In this document: positions 10,224 to 23,018 of the stretch, piece after piece
How positions within the stretch are numbered: position 1 is the first letter of the stretch
Layout: each line of letters starts with the position of its first letter
Source of the DNA: Bipolaris cookei
Taxonomy: Eukaryota > Ascomycota > Dothideomycetes > Pleosporales > Pleosporaceae
DNA: 64,000 bases
Direction: 5' to 3'
NCBI GenBank assembly: GCA_002286855.1
Contig: NRSV01000023.1
Location: 1-64,000 of the forward strand
Translations under genes and position numbers: made by a program
The notes under the pieces: generated by a model
Database searches by the model: none
What the model saw: only the letters and a program-made list of their open reading frames with translations
What the model was told of the DNA's origin: nothing

Positions 10224-13200
10224 CTAGCAAGGCTGTAGGTAGTTGGACGGCACAAGACCCGGTCGACCCTGCTTACCCACCGCTTCAGCCTCCCACCACC
10301 CATCATCCTGCAGACGGAGTACAGCAAGGATGTCCCCCTTTTGGAATCCCAGTTCCTCTGGAATCTGGGCTGCGTACGAGTACATGGCACGAGCTGTGTT
10401 ATCGTCAGTCAAAAATCTCCACTACCACATCCTACAACTTGCCCCTCCAAAAAGAGGAAAGAGGAAAGAAGAGCAAGAAGACAACTTACAATAATTCAAA
10501 ATCAATCGTCCCTGACTATTATAATTCTTCGGCTCAGCAAGACTCTTACTGCGCACCCTCGACTCCGCTCTTACGGAGCTTCCAGATCCACCGTTAAACC
10601 CAAATTCACTGCCCATGTACGAACTCTGCGGGCGGGCAGTATTGGCTCTGCCACGCACACTACCTCCGTACTGGCTTCCACCGTAGACGCTGCCGTCGCC
10701 GCGCTCGCTACCCGCGGTCGAAAGTGCTAGGGCCATTTCGCTGCCTAGAGAGCTACTAGGCCGATCAAAGGATTGTCGGAATTGAGGGTTGGGACTTGCT
10801 GCTCGAGAAGATGCGGCTGCGCGGGATTGTGGACGGGATTGGGCTTGCGCAAAAGCTGGTTGAGGGGGTTGCTGAGGAGGTGGCTGCTGCTGGGGAGGCG
10901 GCTGTGCCTGTTGTCTGGATGCAGGCCGTGACGCTTGCGGAGCAGTCTTCTGTTGTGGAGGTTGCTGCTGCTGAGGAGGCGGTTGCTGAACAGGGTTTTG
11001 TGGGGGAGGCTGCTGTGCTTGCTGTCTAGATGCGGGTCGTGGTACTTGCTGGGTAGGTTTCGGTTGTGGAGGTTGCTGTTGCTGAACCGGCCTTTGTTGC
11101 GGGGGCTGCTGGACAGGCTTTTGCTGTAGAGGCTGCTGCTGGACAGGCTTTTGCTGTAGAGGCTGCTGTTGGACAGGCTTTTGCTGTAGAGGTTGCTGCT
11201 GGACAGGCTTTTGCTGTAGAGGCTGCTGTTGGACAGGCTTTGATTGCGGGGCCTGCTGTTGTTGGGCAGGTTTCTGTTGCAGAGGCTTGGGTGATGCAGC
11301 ACGTTGTATGTTGTTGACAGTCGGTGATTGACCGCGCGAAGACGTGAATGTATTACGCCCCATAGGTGTACCATAAGTCTGAGCCGAAGCAGTGCCCGTG
11401 TGGGCCCGCGGTCTGCCTCCAGCACTAGATGAAGCATAGGGATTTGGCGACTCCGTTCGATTATTTGAAACTGCAGGAGAAGCTGGTGGCTGCTGTTGCT
11501 GTGTCTGCTGTCTGGACATGGGCCGTGATGCCTGCTGAGCAGCTGGTGGCGTTGCCTGAGGCTGTGCCTGCTGTCTAGATGTAGGTCGTGGTACTGGCTG
11601 AGTAGCTGGTGACGGTTTCTGCTGCTGTGACTGTTGTCTGGATGCGGGCCGAGGTACTTGCTGGGCAGCTGCTTGTTGGCGTAGAGGACGCTGAGATGCT
11701 TGAGATGGTGGTCTTTGTGCAGGCTGTGAGGGAATGGTCGACTGTCGCTGCACGGGCTGATAGGTTGACGGCGATTGAGGTTGTTGCTGCGTTGGAGTGG
11801 TCCGGTAGGAATTCTGGGACGGAGTTTGTTTTGCTGTTTGCAGAGTTGGTCGTGGACTGACAGCACGCGCAGGTGCTGGAGAGGCAGTTCGTGAGGAGGC
11901 AGCCTGTGGAGTAGTAGTAGCAGCAGCAGCAGTACGAGGTGTCTCTTGCTTCGTTGGGCTCCGGCTTGGAGTGCGAGCTGCATCGCCACCATTGAACATG
12001 TTCACCTTTTGATTCACATACATCTGTGTGGTCTTTTGCATTTGGCGAGCTGTATGTGCTGGTTTGGGGGCGCCCAGACGGGACATGGGCGGCTGCTCGT
12101 ATGAGGGCGGAGGCGTGCCCCGTTTTGCCGCAGTGATGCTGGCACTAGAAAGTGGTGTAGGTACGCTGCCAGCTAGCTTTGAAACGACAGTAGGAGTAGC
12201 AGGAGGTGCCGGTGTGGCAAGGCCGTGATAGCGATCTGCAGTCTGGCGTACAGAAGCTTGCTTGAGCTCTTCAGGTTGACGGACTGAAGTTTGCTTGGTA
12301 ACGCCCCTCAGCTCTTCAAGAGCCTGTGCAATGGGATCGAGTTCTTCCTGCGGCTCAGGCTCCGGTTCCTGCTTCTTCTTGTCCGGTGAAGCGACGTCAA
12401 ATACATTGTTACCAACGTTGAGCTGGAAGTTTGCCCGTGGATCAGCTGGTTCTGGACCAGGAGAAGGTGGCTTGCTCTCAATAGCCCGAGTAGGCCTGAT
12501 AACAAAACTCTTAGTCAGGCTGTTATTCTCTTCGGTATTCCTCCGGGAGGGAGGTGTCCATGTTTTCCGGGTGCTGGGCGCGAGAGCTGGTGGCTCAATC
12601 TCATGCTTGCTCTTTCTCCTAGCGAACGGGCTGTTGAAGAACCCTCTCTTCTTCTGCACAGAACTCTCTTCAATAGGGCTAGGTTCAGGAATCGATGGCG
12701 CAGCCATCGGCTTGCCAGGTGAACAAGAGCCACTGGGTGGCTCGACACTTGAGAAAGAATTGGGATTTGAACAGTCACTCTGCGAATCTCTACTAGCAGG
12801 ACGAACCGGACTTGGAATTGAACTTCGATCAGAAGGCGCACCGATGCGGCAGAATTGGGTCATACCATCTGCTGGGTAGTCATTGTGAGGTACCGGAGTT
12901 TGCTGATACTGTTGACGTGCCTGCTCTTGTGCTTGGACAAGTCGAGGGTCTGGCTGCATTCCCCGTGTCGCTTGGGGAGATTGCATCGGTTGTGGTGACT
13001 CTACACGTTGTCTCAGTGTGTCTGCACGTTTTCGTAGAGGCTCAATCTGCTGTTGCTTTGGAGGTTCTGTATATTGCGGTTTGGGCGGCTCTACGTATTG
13101 CTCTCGCGGTGGCTCCGTGTACTGTGGCTCGGGTGGCTCGACATATTGTTGCTGAGGTGGTTCCACATATGGTGGTTCGACATATTGTGGTTCAGGTGAC

Positions 13201-14793
13201 TCGACGTATTGCTGTCTGGATGGTTCTATATATTGAGGCTTTGGTGATTCAGTATACTGCTGTCTTGGTGGTTCAGTGTACTGCTGTCGTGGTGGTTCAG
13301 TGTACTGCTGCCGTGGTGGTTCGGCATATTGCAGCCTCGGTGATTCTGTATATCGCCTTAGCGGCTCCACATGCTGTTGTGACTGCTCAATGTATTGTCT
13401 TTGCTGTTCCACATATTGCCGTGACTGTCGCGGCTGCTCTGCGCGTTGCCGTGGCGAGTCGACGTGTGGTCGTGGAGACTCAACATATTGTTGCGGTTCG
13501 TCCAGGTATGGTTGTGGTGACTCGGCCGCCTGCCGAGACATATCTACTGACTGGCGGGACCTGTCTACCGATTGGCGAGACCGATCCACTGACTGACGAG
13601 GCCTATCCATTGACTGGCGCGGCCTGTCCATTGACTGACGACGGCTATCTACAGGTTGAAGGGGTAGAGCATCAATATCGTCGGGTAAGATTGGGCGTGT
13701 GTCCTTTTGGAGTCCCATCTCTCGAGCCAATGGATTGTTTGGATCATGGTGAGAGTCAAAGTTGGAGGGGGCTGGCGATGAAGCGCGATAGGCCGGATTC
13801 AATGTTCTAGCGAATTGTGCGACTGAGTAGTTCTCGTCCTCGGAGACTTGTGAAGAAGTCTCTGCATCGCCCCTGCAAAAGTTGATGAACTTGGGAGCAT
13901 CGGGAATCTCCTGGCCAGTTCCAGACTCTTTAATGAAGCCGGTAATGTCCTTTTCTACATCGCAGTCCTCAAGCGACAGTCGGATTTTCTCGCATGAAGC
14001 ATCGTCACTGACACATACGGTCGAGGCAATGTTTGCGAAATTCCACAAACTGCTCTTGGTGTAGTCGATGCGCTCTTCTTCAAGGTCCTGGAACTTGTCG
14101 CACGCAGCTTTCCAGTCGCGGTTCCACCGGCCTGTGGTTTCTTCGAGCACCTTGACTGCGGCCTCGTAGTCGGCGCTCGTTGTGGCCAGGTTGATCTGTG
14201 TCTTCTCCAGCTTGGCCTTGTTCTTGCGCTCTTCTTGTCCCATGACCATGTGCGCTTGCGCTAGGAAGCCCTTGATTTTGAGACAGTCTTGCTCGTACTT
14301 GTCGCGCGCCTTGTTCATGGTCGATGTCTGCTGCATTTTCAGCTTGAGCAGCTTCTCAATGCCATTCTGTACAATCTTCCTCCGCTCCTTCATTCCACCG
14401 GCGAAGGCTGCGAGGGGCTCTTCTAGCTCTGTCTTCATCTGCTGGGCTACATTCTGATGCGCTTTTCCCATGGATTCGACCTCGGCTCGGATGACATCGC
14501 ATGACAGTCGAAGGGTGCCAGTTTCGCAAGACCCAAGTGGCTTCCGTGATAAATTCAGAAGTTTCCGGGCATAGTCTTCTTCAATTGACGCTCGCGCTGC
14601 GTAAAAGTGTTTGAGTTCGTCGTTTGTGACTTTTGCCGCATGCATGCGGTCGAGCATAGGACCGACGCCGGCGTCATCTTTGCCCCAGAAATTGTTGGCG
14701 ACTGGCAGTATTAGCTGGTTAGTGTGCAGACTGCAGTCTGGTATACATACACGAGAGGGAGACCGAGGGCGGCTCCGTCGCCGTTGCACCCAT
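10224..14793 (-). CDS. HOF1: F-BAR and SH3 domain protein of the Cdc15/Imp2/Hof1 family (cytokinesis)
   Basis: Three exons on the minus strand, 14793-14751, 14701-10490 and 10393-10224, encode 1474 residues. The short first exon gives MGATATEPPSVSLS and splices (45-nt intron) into FANNFWGKDDAGVGPML, the canonical start of the F-BAR domain (about 15-290). Reading the large exon from its own upstream frame would give a spurious N-terminus. A long disordered Pro/Gln/Ser-rich middle holds three families of short tandem repeats. The last exon encodes the C-terminal SH3 domain (about 1418-1474) with the usual ALYDY equivalent (AMYSYAA), EELGFQKGD, DDGWWEAE and GLVPSNYLQ. Family members bend membranes at the division site and link the actomyosin ring to septum synthesis; in hyphal fungi they act at septa. 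It is divergent from NOT1 and converges on RPC31. Confidence 0.92.
11101..11241 (-). repeat. 30-bp coding tandem repeat, about 4.7 units
   Basis: The unit TGGACAGGCTTTTGCTGTAG (first 20 bases of a 30-bp period) repeats from 11101 to 11241 with only C/T variants between units. On the minus strand it encodes the decapeptide QPLQQKPVQQ inside the disordered part of the F-BAR protein. Confidence 0.85.
13060..13345 (-). repeat. coding repeat array of Q-Y-x-E-P-P type
   Basis: Diverged 24-30-bp units encoding PPRQQYTEPP, PEPQYVEPP and similar, about nine copies, within the F-BAR protein linker. They are spaced by tyrosines, so they could be an array of SH3/SH2-like or kinase target sites. Confidence 0.7.
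13536..13642 (-). repeat. 21-bp coding tandem repeat (RQSMDRP)
   Basis: Five to six 7-residue units, RQSMDRP / RQSVDRS, encoded on the minus strand. Each has an R-x-x-S-like context, which suggests a basophilic kinase target array. Regulation is inferred only. Confidence 0.7.
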
Positions 14794-15992
14794 GGTGGAT
14801 ATGTGTGCACGACTTCGGCGAGGGGTAATTGCGACAGTTTGTAGGAAATACAGGAAAGCGAATGCTGTCTAGAATGGCTCCAGAAAAATGGCGGGCTACT
14901 CAAACATGCAGGCTATGGAGCTGCGCCGGATGTTGGGGATGTGGGCCAGGGTGTGCTGGCGGTGAACCCTGTGTTGACCCTCGTGAGAATCACCATGGCG
15001 ACGCGAGGGGTATTGGTCACGCTAAGCTGACCAGCCAACCCCAAGGCGAGCCCAAGGATGACATACATATGTGTGCTGAGGTCGGATGAAGACTGCAAAC
15101 ACGCATGACTGTTTCTTGGTCTTTGAATTGTTTGCACAGTCCCGTCTTTGCGGTCCCTTGCGTTTGGCGGTGGCTGCTTAGTATGCATAGTCTCTTTTCA
15201 TTCACTTCAATTGCTACATCGCCATGACGCAGGGCCAGCGGGCGGACGGGCATGTTGCACTTGTTAGCTTGGACGTGTTGACCATGTGTTGCCTGCCGCA
15301 AAAAGTAAAGTCTACAGCGGCGGGCGTGGTGAGAGTGTCGTCACTGTGGTGTCCGTGTATGTGTGCATTGGTTACTCTACAACCTGCACACACTGGCCGC
15401 CCGTCATCCCGAGAGAGCCATTGTAGGGGAATGGCATCATTGACGCCGGGCACGCTCCGGATGCCCAACATGGCGAATACTGGGTCATATCTGGAATGAC
15501 ACTGGGCCGCAGATACACAGGCGTAGTGAGATGCAATGGCAGGCATGGCCGTCACCAGGGAGGTGGCGAGGTGAAGGGTAGGCGAGTGTGGGGTACTACT
15601 TGATCTCTATGTATGGCTGTACGCTGGATACGGTGCTGCCACAGAAGGGCAGCCTGATGAGCCAGCCCACCAAAACGGAGCAATTGAGTTTGCGTGACTG
15701 GAAACGCCGGCTAGAGTGCAACAATGACAGCGGATCGCCTGTGAAACAAAGACACGTGCAAACCCTCTACTTCCTCTGCTTGTCCTGCTGCTACTCCGCC
15801 AAACTCGAGTCAAACGTGGCCCTGGTGTCTCTGTGCCTCTGCTGCTACGTGCCAAGCCCGCTTCGCTCTTCCTGCATGGCCGACTGAACGTCTGGTTATC
15901 ACACCCGCACCCAAAACCTTACAATCCCATCGCCCCCTCCCGCCCCCTCTCTCCCCCAGCTGCCACGCGCTGCTCATGGAAAGCCTTCTTCG
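14794..15992. promoter_or_regulatory. divergent intergenic region, F-BAR / NOT1
   Basis: 1.2 kb between the two start codons. The frames within it are short and unconvincing. The 120 bp before NOT1 are strongly C-rich with few G, as often seen in fungal 5' leaders. Both promoters are expected here. Confidence 0.5.
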
Positions 15993-18900
15993 ATGAGCCA
16001 GCAACACCCCTGGGGCGCCCCGAGACAATCCCAAAGCACACGCCTCGCTCCCATCTCCACGGCCTTTGCCCACGACCACTACCTCCACCAGCACCAGCAG
16101 CGCAATCCCAGCACCCCCTCACCCAACCCCTCGCGCCACGCCCAATCGCCCGCCACTGCACACTTTCCCTCGCTGCCGCCCGCCTCGTCGTCAACGTCGT
16201 CGCCCTTCTCGCCCGCAGGACAGCAGCTCCCCGCCAGCCAGCTGCTGTCCTCCCGTGGGTCCAGGACCATAGCGCCCCAAGCTGCATCGCACCTGGCTTC
16301 CTCCGCCGCAGCCGCTACCCAGGGCGCCAGTGCACAGTCAAACAGCGGCGGAGGAGCCTCCAAGCTGGTCCGCGCCTCGCCCTCGCTCTCAGTCTCGAGC
16401 ACCACCGGCTCCCCCAGCACTTCAGCCCACTCGTCTGCCGCCTCGTCCCAGAACCTCTCCCGCATCGTCATCGCACAGATATTTCTCCTACTTAGCCAAT
16501 TCGGGCCAGTCAAGGACGACAAGGACCGCGCCAAGTGGGACACGCAAACCGAGCAGATCAGGAAGGTTCGTCGTCCATCCCTTCCGCGCCCCATCCCCGC
16601 CCTGCCTTACTGACGCGCCCCCAGCTCGTAGACACAAACGGCATGGAGGTCTTTACAAAGTACTTCCGTCGTGTGCTGCAGAACAATGCAGTCACCATCT
16701 TCGGCTCCGGCGCACGCAATGCCGACCCCAATGGCAGCTACCAGATCCTGCTCACCGAAGTGCACAAGATACGGAAGGATCCTGAGCAGGCCGACAAGAT
16801 CGCAGAGTCCATTAGCACCAGCGAGGGCGATCTGTTCCGTGACTTTGATCTCGCCACATTCATATCTCATTTCAAATTAGACTCGGTCGCAAAGACAATG
16901 CTGGCGCTCGCCTGCAGGAAGACAGATCTGCGGTCCAAAGGTGCGCGTCCCCCTCCCTCTGCTCGCTGACTCTAGCCGCTAACACTTCTCAGCCGATGCG
17001 GTGCTATCTACCATAGGCGATGATTTACTCATGGCCATCGCGCAGCCGGCCCAGCTAGAGGACATGAATCATGAATACCTCGCCGCCCTCGTCGAACGCT
17101 TACTACAGGACCCGCCACCAGGCTGGGACGAAGAGAAGAAGATGAGCCTCGCTTACGCTGTCCAGATGCGATATCAGCAGACGCACCAACAGATACCGGG
17201 CATCGTCGAATCAAAGTTGATACTCGTCGAGCTCACTGACGGGGCGCGTAACCCTCTTGTCAAACTAGTCAAGCAGGCAGGGCCCCAAGGCACGGCTACG
17301 GTCGAGGCATGCAAAGAAGTACTTGCATCGGCCGAGACACGCGACATCAGCTACCAGCAAGTTGCCGCAGTTCTGCTCTACCTTGCCCTTTCGACCGGAT
17401 ACAATGCGAAGAATTTTGTAGCCGCGCTACGTGAGCACCGGACGGGACAACGGATAGACTGGCAAGACGTGGTGCTTGCCTTTGACCGAGATCACCTTCG
17501 TATCGAGCGACATCAATTCCTGGCCATCTACAACGCATTGCTTCCCGTAGCCCAAGAGAATGAAAAATTCGACATACAGGCACTGTGGGGAGGTCAATGG
17601 CAGCATGACTTGACACAGCTGTATTTCGTAGTGGCTTTCCTGTCATCCACAAGACAGGAGCTGGATGTGACCCAGATCCCCAGGCTTCGCACGTCGTACT
17701 CAATGAAGACATTTGAAGGTGCTTCAGAGGATGCAAGAGCCTTTGCCGAGGAGGCCGTCAGACATCCATTTGTTTCGCTGGACGCAACTGCAGCTCTCTT
17801 CAACATGATCTTTCAGACCTCAGAGACGTACCATACGGCTCAGTTGATGGGCATACCTGACTTTGTGATCAACCCCCACACAGCAGAGTTCCTTGTAGCG
17901 GCAGCGGCAGTCCCAAAGCCATGGGGTGCATTGCAAGAGCAAGCATTGAAGCAGCTGTTTGATCCTTATTTTCACAAGAAGCTACCTATCTACAACTTTG
18001 TCCTTTACGGCTTGTGGCAACAAGATATCCAATGGCTCGTGGACCGCTTTGTGGACGCATACAACGCCGACTCGATGACTCTCACTCTGATCCTAGAGCA
18101 TGCCGAGGCGAATAACTGGCTGGAGCCATTGATCCGCAGTAACACTGATATTAGCTTGGACTTGGCTGCACAGGCACATGCACGTGGGAAATTCGAGCTT
18201 GAGCCCTGGCTACAGCAGACATTCGACCAAGCCGGGCCACTCTTCCGTCGCATTCTGACCAACTTTCTCAGTGCGCGGGCAGGTGAAGAGATGCAACGCC
18301 TCCGAGACGACCATCAACCTCTTAACCTACCACTAGCAGTGAAGACGGTGTACCCACTCCTTTGGTTCCTTGCAGAATGCGGTTTACCCGAGCAGGAACT
18401 ACTTCCCCTGCAGCGAAACTGTATCCAGGCGTATCCTCGCCTGATCAATTATGGCGAGGGTGTGGACGACGTCATCGACGCCAATGGTCAAAATGGCAAC
18501 GCACTTCCTGAAGAAGCCGACAAAAAGATGCAAGAACACTTCAAGAACATGTACAGTGGCGACAGCGATGTTAGAGACATCATCTCCGCTCTGAAGAAGT
18601 ACAAAGAATCCCGCGATCCTGCGGACCAGGACCTGTTTGCCTGTATGATTCATGGCTTGTTCGACGAGTACAACTGTTTCGGAGAGTACCCACTCGAAGC
18701 ATTGGCGACGACTGCTGTGCTTTTTGGCGGTATCATTAACTTCAATCTTCTGTCCAGGATCGCACTTCAAGTTGGGTTAGCAATGGTTCTAGAAGCTGTC
18801 CAAGAGTTCCGTCCTGAAGACAGCATGTATAAATTCGGTCTTCAGGCTCTTATTCACTTCTCGAATCGACTCTCTGAATGGCCCAACTACTGCGACCAAC

Positions 18901-21900
18901 TTCTTATCGTCCCTGGACTTCAAGGCACAGAAATCTATGCCAAGGCTGAAGAAGTAGTAGGTCAGCAAGTCGGTGAAGTCAATGGCGAGGGCCATAATGG
19001 TATGGGCATGACTAACGGTAACGGCGTCGACGAGAACCTCCACCAAGAGCCAGCCGTGCCTAAGTTCAGCTGTCTGTATGTCGACCCGCCACTGCGCCCA
19101 GAACTATATGAGGACCCGGATGAAGACATTCAAGACAAGGTCTTGTTCGTACTGAACAACGTGTCTGAGCGCAATCTGCGCGACAAGATCAACGACCTGA
19201 CTGAAGCTGTTGAGGAGAGACATCATCAGTGGTTCGCCAACTACCTCGTTGAAGAGCGTGCAAAGATGCAGCCCAACTTCCAACAATTGTATCTCGACAT
19301 GCTTGACCTGTTTAATGACAAGATGCTCTGGGCCGAGGTTCTTCGAGAGACATATGCCAGTGTTGTTCGCATGCTCAATACCGATTCTACGTTGGGATCT
19401 ACCGAACGTGGCCACCTGAAGAACCTGGGTTCATGGCTCGGATCCCTGACCATAGCCCGCGACCAGCCAATCAAATTCCGCAACATTTCATTCAAGGACC
19501 TGTTGCACGAGGGTTACGATTCAGACCGCCTCCTATTGGTAATTCCGTTTACCTGCAAAGTATTGGTACAAGCCGCGAAGTCGACAATCTTCAAGCCTCC
19601 CAATCCATGGTTGATGGAGATGCTGGGCGTGCTCATGGAGCTATATCACTTTGCTGACCTGAAGCTCAACCAGAAGTTCGAGATTGAAGTCCTCTGCAAG
19701 GGCTTGGAGCTTGACCACAAAGACATAGAGCCAACTAACAGCATCCGAGGACGGCCGCCAGTTGACGAAGAATTCCTCGGGTCCATGGTGACAGACGGCA
19801 TGGAAGCCTTCGGCGATCTTTCCATCATGAGCCTCAATCGTGGCGCACGTGGCCCCAACGAACGCTTCTCTTCAGCAGCAATGACGGCCGCTCTGCCCGA
19901 TTTTACCAACCAGCTTCAATACCCGCCTTCTGGAAATAGTGCGGTTCCTCCGGCGACGCTCAAGAAGATTTTCCTTACTGCAGTCAATCAGGCTATACAG
20001 GAAATCATTGCTCCCGTAGTTGAACGCTCCGTTACTATTGCCGCCATCTCGACGTCGCAGCTGATCAACAAAGACTTTGCCATGGAACCCGATGAGGAGA
20101 AGCTTCGTAGTGCAGCACACACTGTTGTCAAAGCTCTTTCCGGTTCTTTGGCTCTTGTCACCTGCAAAGAGCCCCTACGTATGAGTATCCAGAACAACAT
20201 CCGCCTTACAGCTAGGGATCTTCCTGACCAGGGATTGCCAGAGGGACATATCATCATGTTTGTCAACGACAACCTTGACCTGGTCTGCAACACCGTTGAG
20301 CAGGCAGCTGAGATGTCATCTCTCGCTGAAATTGACATGCAAATCGAAGAGGCCGTCCGTATACGTCGCATGTTCCGTAGCTCTCGTCCAAATGAGCCCT
20401 TCAAAGATGCAAACATCAGTCCATGGGCCTTCTACATTCCGGAGCCATACAGACAAATGCCTGGCGGTTTGAACAGGGAGCAGTTGGCCATTTATGAAGA
20501 CTTTGGCAGGCAGTCGCGAGGCGCGCCGCACATTAACAGCACCTCTCAAGATAGCGGTCGACAACTCCCAGATGTTCTCCAAGATCAATTTGCGGCGGTG
20601 CCAAATCTTCCAACCCCAGGTGCTGCACCAGCTGAGCCACGACAGCCGGCCCAGCAACAACCTAGGCTACAGAGTCTTCAAGCACCCCATGCAGCGCTGA
20701 CTCAGCAACAGCCTAACGGCTACATGGACGCTCCTAGCCTTGAGCGAGGCCAGCGTGGCGTAGAGGACCTCCTCATCGAGTTGACCCGCGTCATCAAAGA
20801 GGCACCAGAGGAGCGTATAACGGACCTTCAACCTGGTAGCAGCAGTGTCCACCAAGTCTTCGACCAGCTCATCTCAAGCATCGAGTTCGCTGGTCCTAAC
20901 AAAGAAACATGGGCCTTCCGTATCGCTGGACAAGTTACGAACCACCTCTTCTCTGACTCCTTGAGTCGCTTAGAGGTCGAAGTCATGGCTCATCTATTGA
21001 GCCATCTGTGCCAACTGTCCGTTCAGACATCACGACAAGTGCTGATGTGGTTGGCCACTCTTCACGACGACGACCGTATTTTCAAGGCTACAGTCATGGT
21101 GGCCCTTATGGAAGTCAATCTCATGGATATGCACCGCTTGAACACGACAATTGCCAAGGCTATTCAAGAACGGCGTATCGCTGCAGTAGAGATGCTGTCA
21201 AGCCTGATGGAAGAGCTCTTGCTCAATGAGCACCCGAGTGCTTTCCGTGCCGACTTTGCTATGTCCATCGACGCTCTCACTACTTGGCTAGCAGAAGACT
21301 CTAGCTTTGAACTTGGAAAGCGTGTCATTGCCAACTTGCAAGCGTCGCCCAATGAGCAGTCGTTGACACCGCCAGCATCTAGCCACAAAGATCAGCTCGA
21401 GTACGTCTTTGACGAGTGGGTGCATCTTCAGATGGAAAACATGCCAAAGAAAACCGTTGGTGCTTTCATCTACCAGCTCCACCAACAGAAGGTGCTGGAG
21501 ACTCAGGAATCTTCAGTCGCATTTCTTCGCGCTTGCATCGATGCGTCTGTCATTGCATACGAGCAAGAACACTCATCCCCATATGGAAGTGGTAATGAAG
21601 ACATTGCGACAGTCAAGGTCGATGCTCTTGGCCGGCTCATCGTCGACCTTCTTGTCTACCAAGGTGAACAAGAGGGTGCTACCAAGAAGAACAAAGCGAG
21701 GTACTTGGATCAGATGCTCGTCGTCGTCGTGCTGGTCCTTTGTAACCACCACAACACTCGAGAAGATGCCTTCAACCAGAAGGTGTTCTTCCGCCTATTT
21801 TCGACGATCCTTTTCCACTTGAATGATGCAGTGAAGGAAGAGTCGTTGGCAGAACAAAAGGCAGACATCTTCCTTGCAGTCGCCAAAGCTCTTTTGATCA

Positions 21901-23018
21901 TTCAGCCCTCCAACATTCAACGTTTTGCCTTTTCATGGCTCGCATTGGTTGCACATCGTATCTTTGTGCCTGCCATGCTGGAGGAAGGTCAAGACGACAA
22001 GCGTTGGGATATTTACACTCAGCTTGTGGAGACGCTCTTGATCTTTACTGGAAAGCTTATCAAGCCCACTGGAGAAACTATCATGACTCAACAGTTCTAC
22101 CGCGGCATTCTACGCGTGTTGTTGGTTATCCACCATGACTTCCCCGAGTTCCTGGTCGAGAATCACTTCAGGTTCTGCAACAGCATTCCAATGCACTGCA
22201 CACAGCTCCGTAACCTGATTGTCAGCGCATATCCATCTACCATCCTCGAGATGCCAGATCCATTTACTGCAGGATTAAAGGCAGACCGCCTCGAGCATGA
22301 TCTTCAAGCCCCTGTCATCCGTGCCGATATCGAGCAGATACTTTCAGACGCAGGCATCAAGGATACTATTGACAATCTCCTGAAGGTCTCTGAGCTGAAG
22401 GATCAGGACGTCGACAAGGTCACCTGCGTAGTGTATTACGCAGAGCCCAAGCCTGCAGCCTTTGAGCTTGTCCCAACGACAGCCAACCCAGCGCTGATAC
22501 ACGCGATCACACTGTATATTGGCATGTCAACTCTTGGTGCAGGATCAGCCACAGTACCAATCTTTGACGCAGAGAGCCCAGCTACCAAGCTCATTGAAAG
22601 GCTGGCCAAGGACTTTCACCCCGAGGCCAGATTCCACTTTATCAGCGCCATCGCGAACCAATTGCGCTTCCCAAACACCCATACTCACTTCTACAGCTAT
22701 ACGCTGCTGCACCTCTTCGGACCTCCAAGCGAGGACTCGCTGGCATCGGAGATTCAAGAGACTATCACCCGTGTATTGTTGGAGCGCCTGTTGGTTCACC
22801 GCCCGCACCCATGGGGCCTCATAATCACGCTGCTGGAAATTCTAAAGAACCGCACATATGCATTCTGGGAGCTGCCGTTCGTGAAGGCGGCGCCTGAAGT
22901 ACGTAGGCTCCTTACAAATTGTCATTGAATCATACTAACTCGTTGCCCCTTCCAGGTTGAACGGCTTCTCAACGCTCTCTTCACGCATGCTCAACAGAGC
23001 CCACGCCCAATAGCTTAG
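15993..23018 (+). CDS. NOT1: CCR4-NOT complex scaffold subunit Not1 (CNOT1)
   Basis: Four exons, 15993-16565, 16625-16940, 16993-22898 and 22956-23018, encode 2285 residues; introns are 59, 52 and 57 nt. The first 150 residues are Ser/Gln/Ala-rich and disordered. A long HEAT-repeat N-terminal half follows. A MIF4G-like Caf1/Pop2-binding segment lies around 1130-1210 (FKDLLHEGYDSDRLLL through FEIEVLCKGLELD). The Caf40-binding three-helix segment (DUF3819) is about 1285-1400 (LKKIFLTAVNQAIQEIIAPV, VTIAAISTSQLI). The conserved Not1 C-terminal domain ends in the tiny last exon (ELPFVKAAPE, then VERLLNALF). Not1 holds Ccr4 and Caf1 nucleases with Not2/Not3-5 and Caf40, and acts in cytoplasmic deadenylation and decay of mRNA and in translational repression. 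Length is normal for the family. The ATG at 15993 is the first in frame. Confidence 0.95.

Noticed and set aside
10745..11992. Long minus-strand frame (415 codons) overlapping the F-BAR gene in another frame
   Set aside because: It is a shadow of the repeat-rich Gln/Pro coding sequence; the true frame gives F-BAR and SH3 domains with consistent introns.
12812..13810. Antisense frame of 332 codons, Val/Ala-rich
   Set aside because: It lies opposite the repetitive linker of the F-BAR gene; composition follows from the sense-strand repeats.
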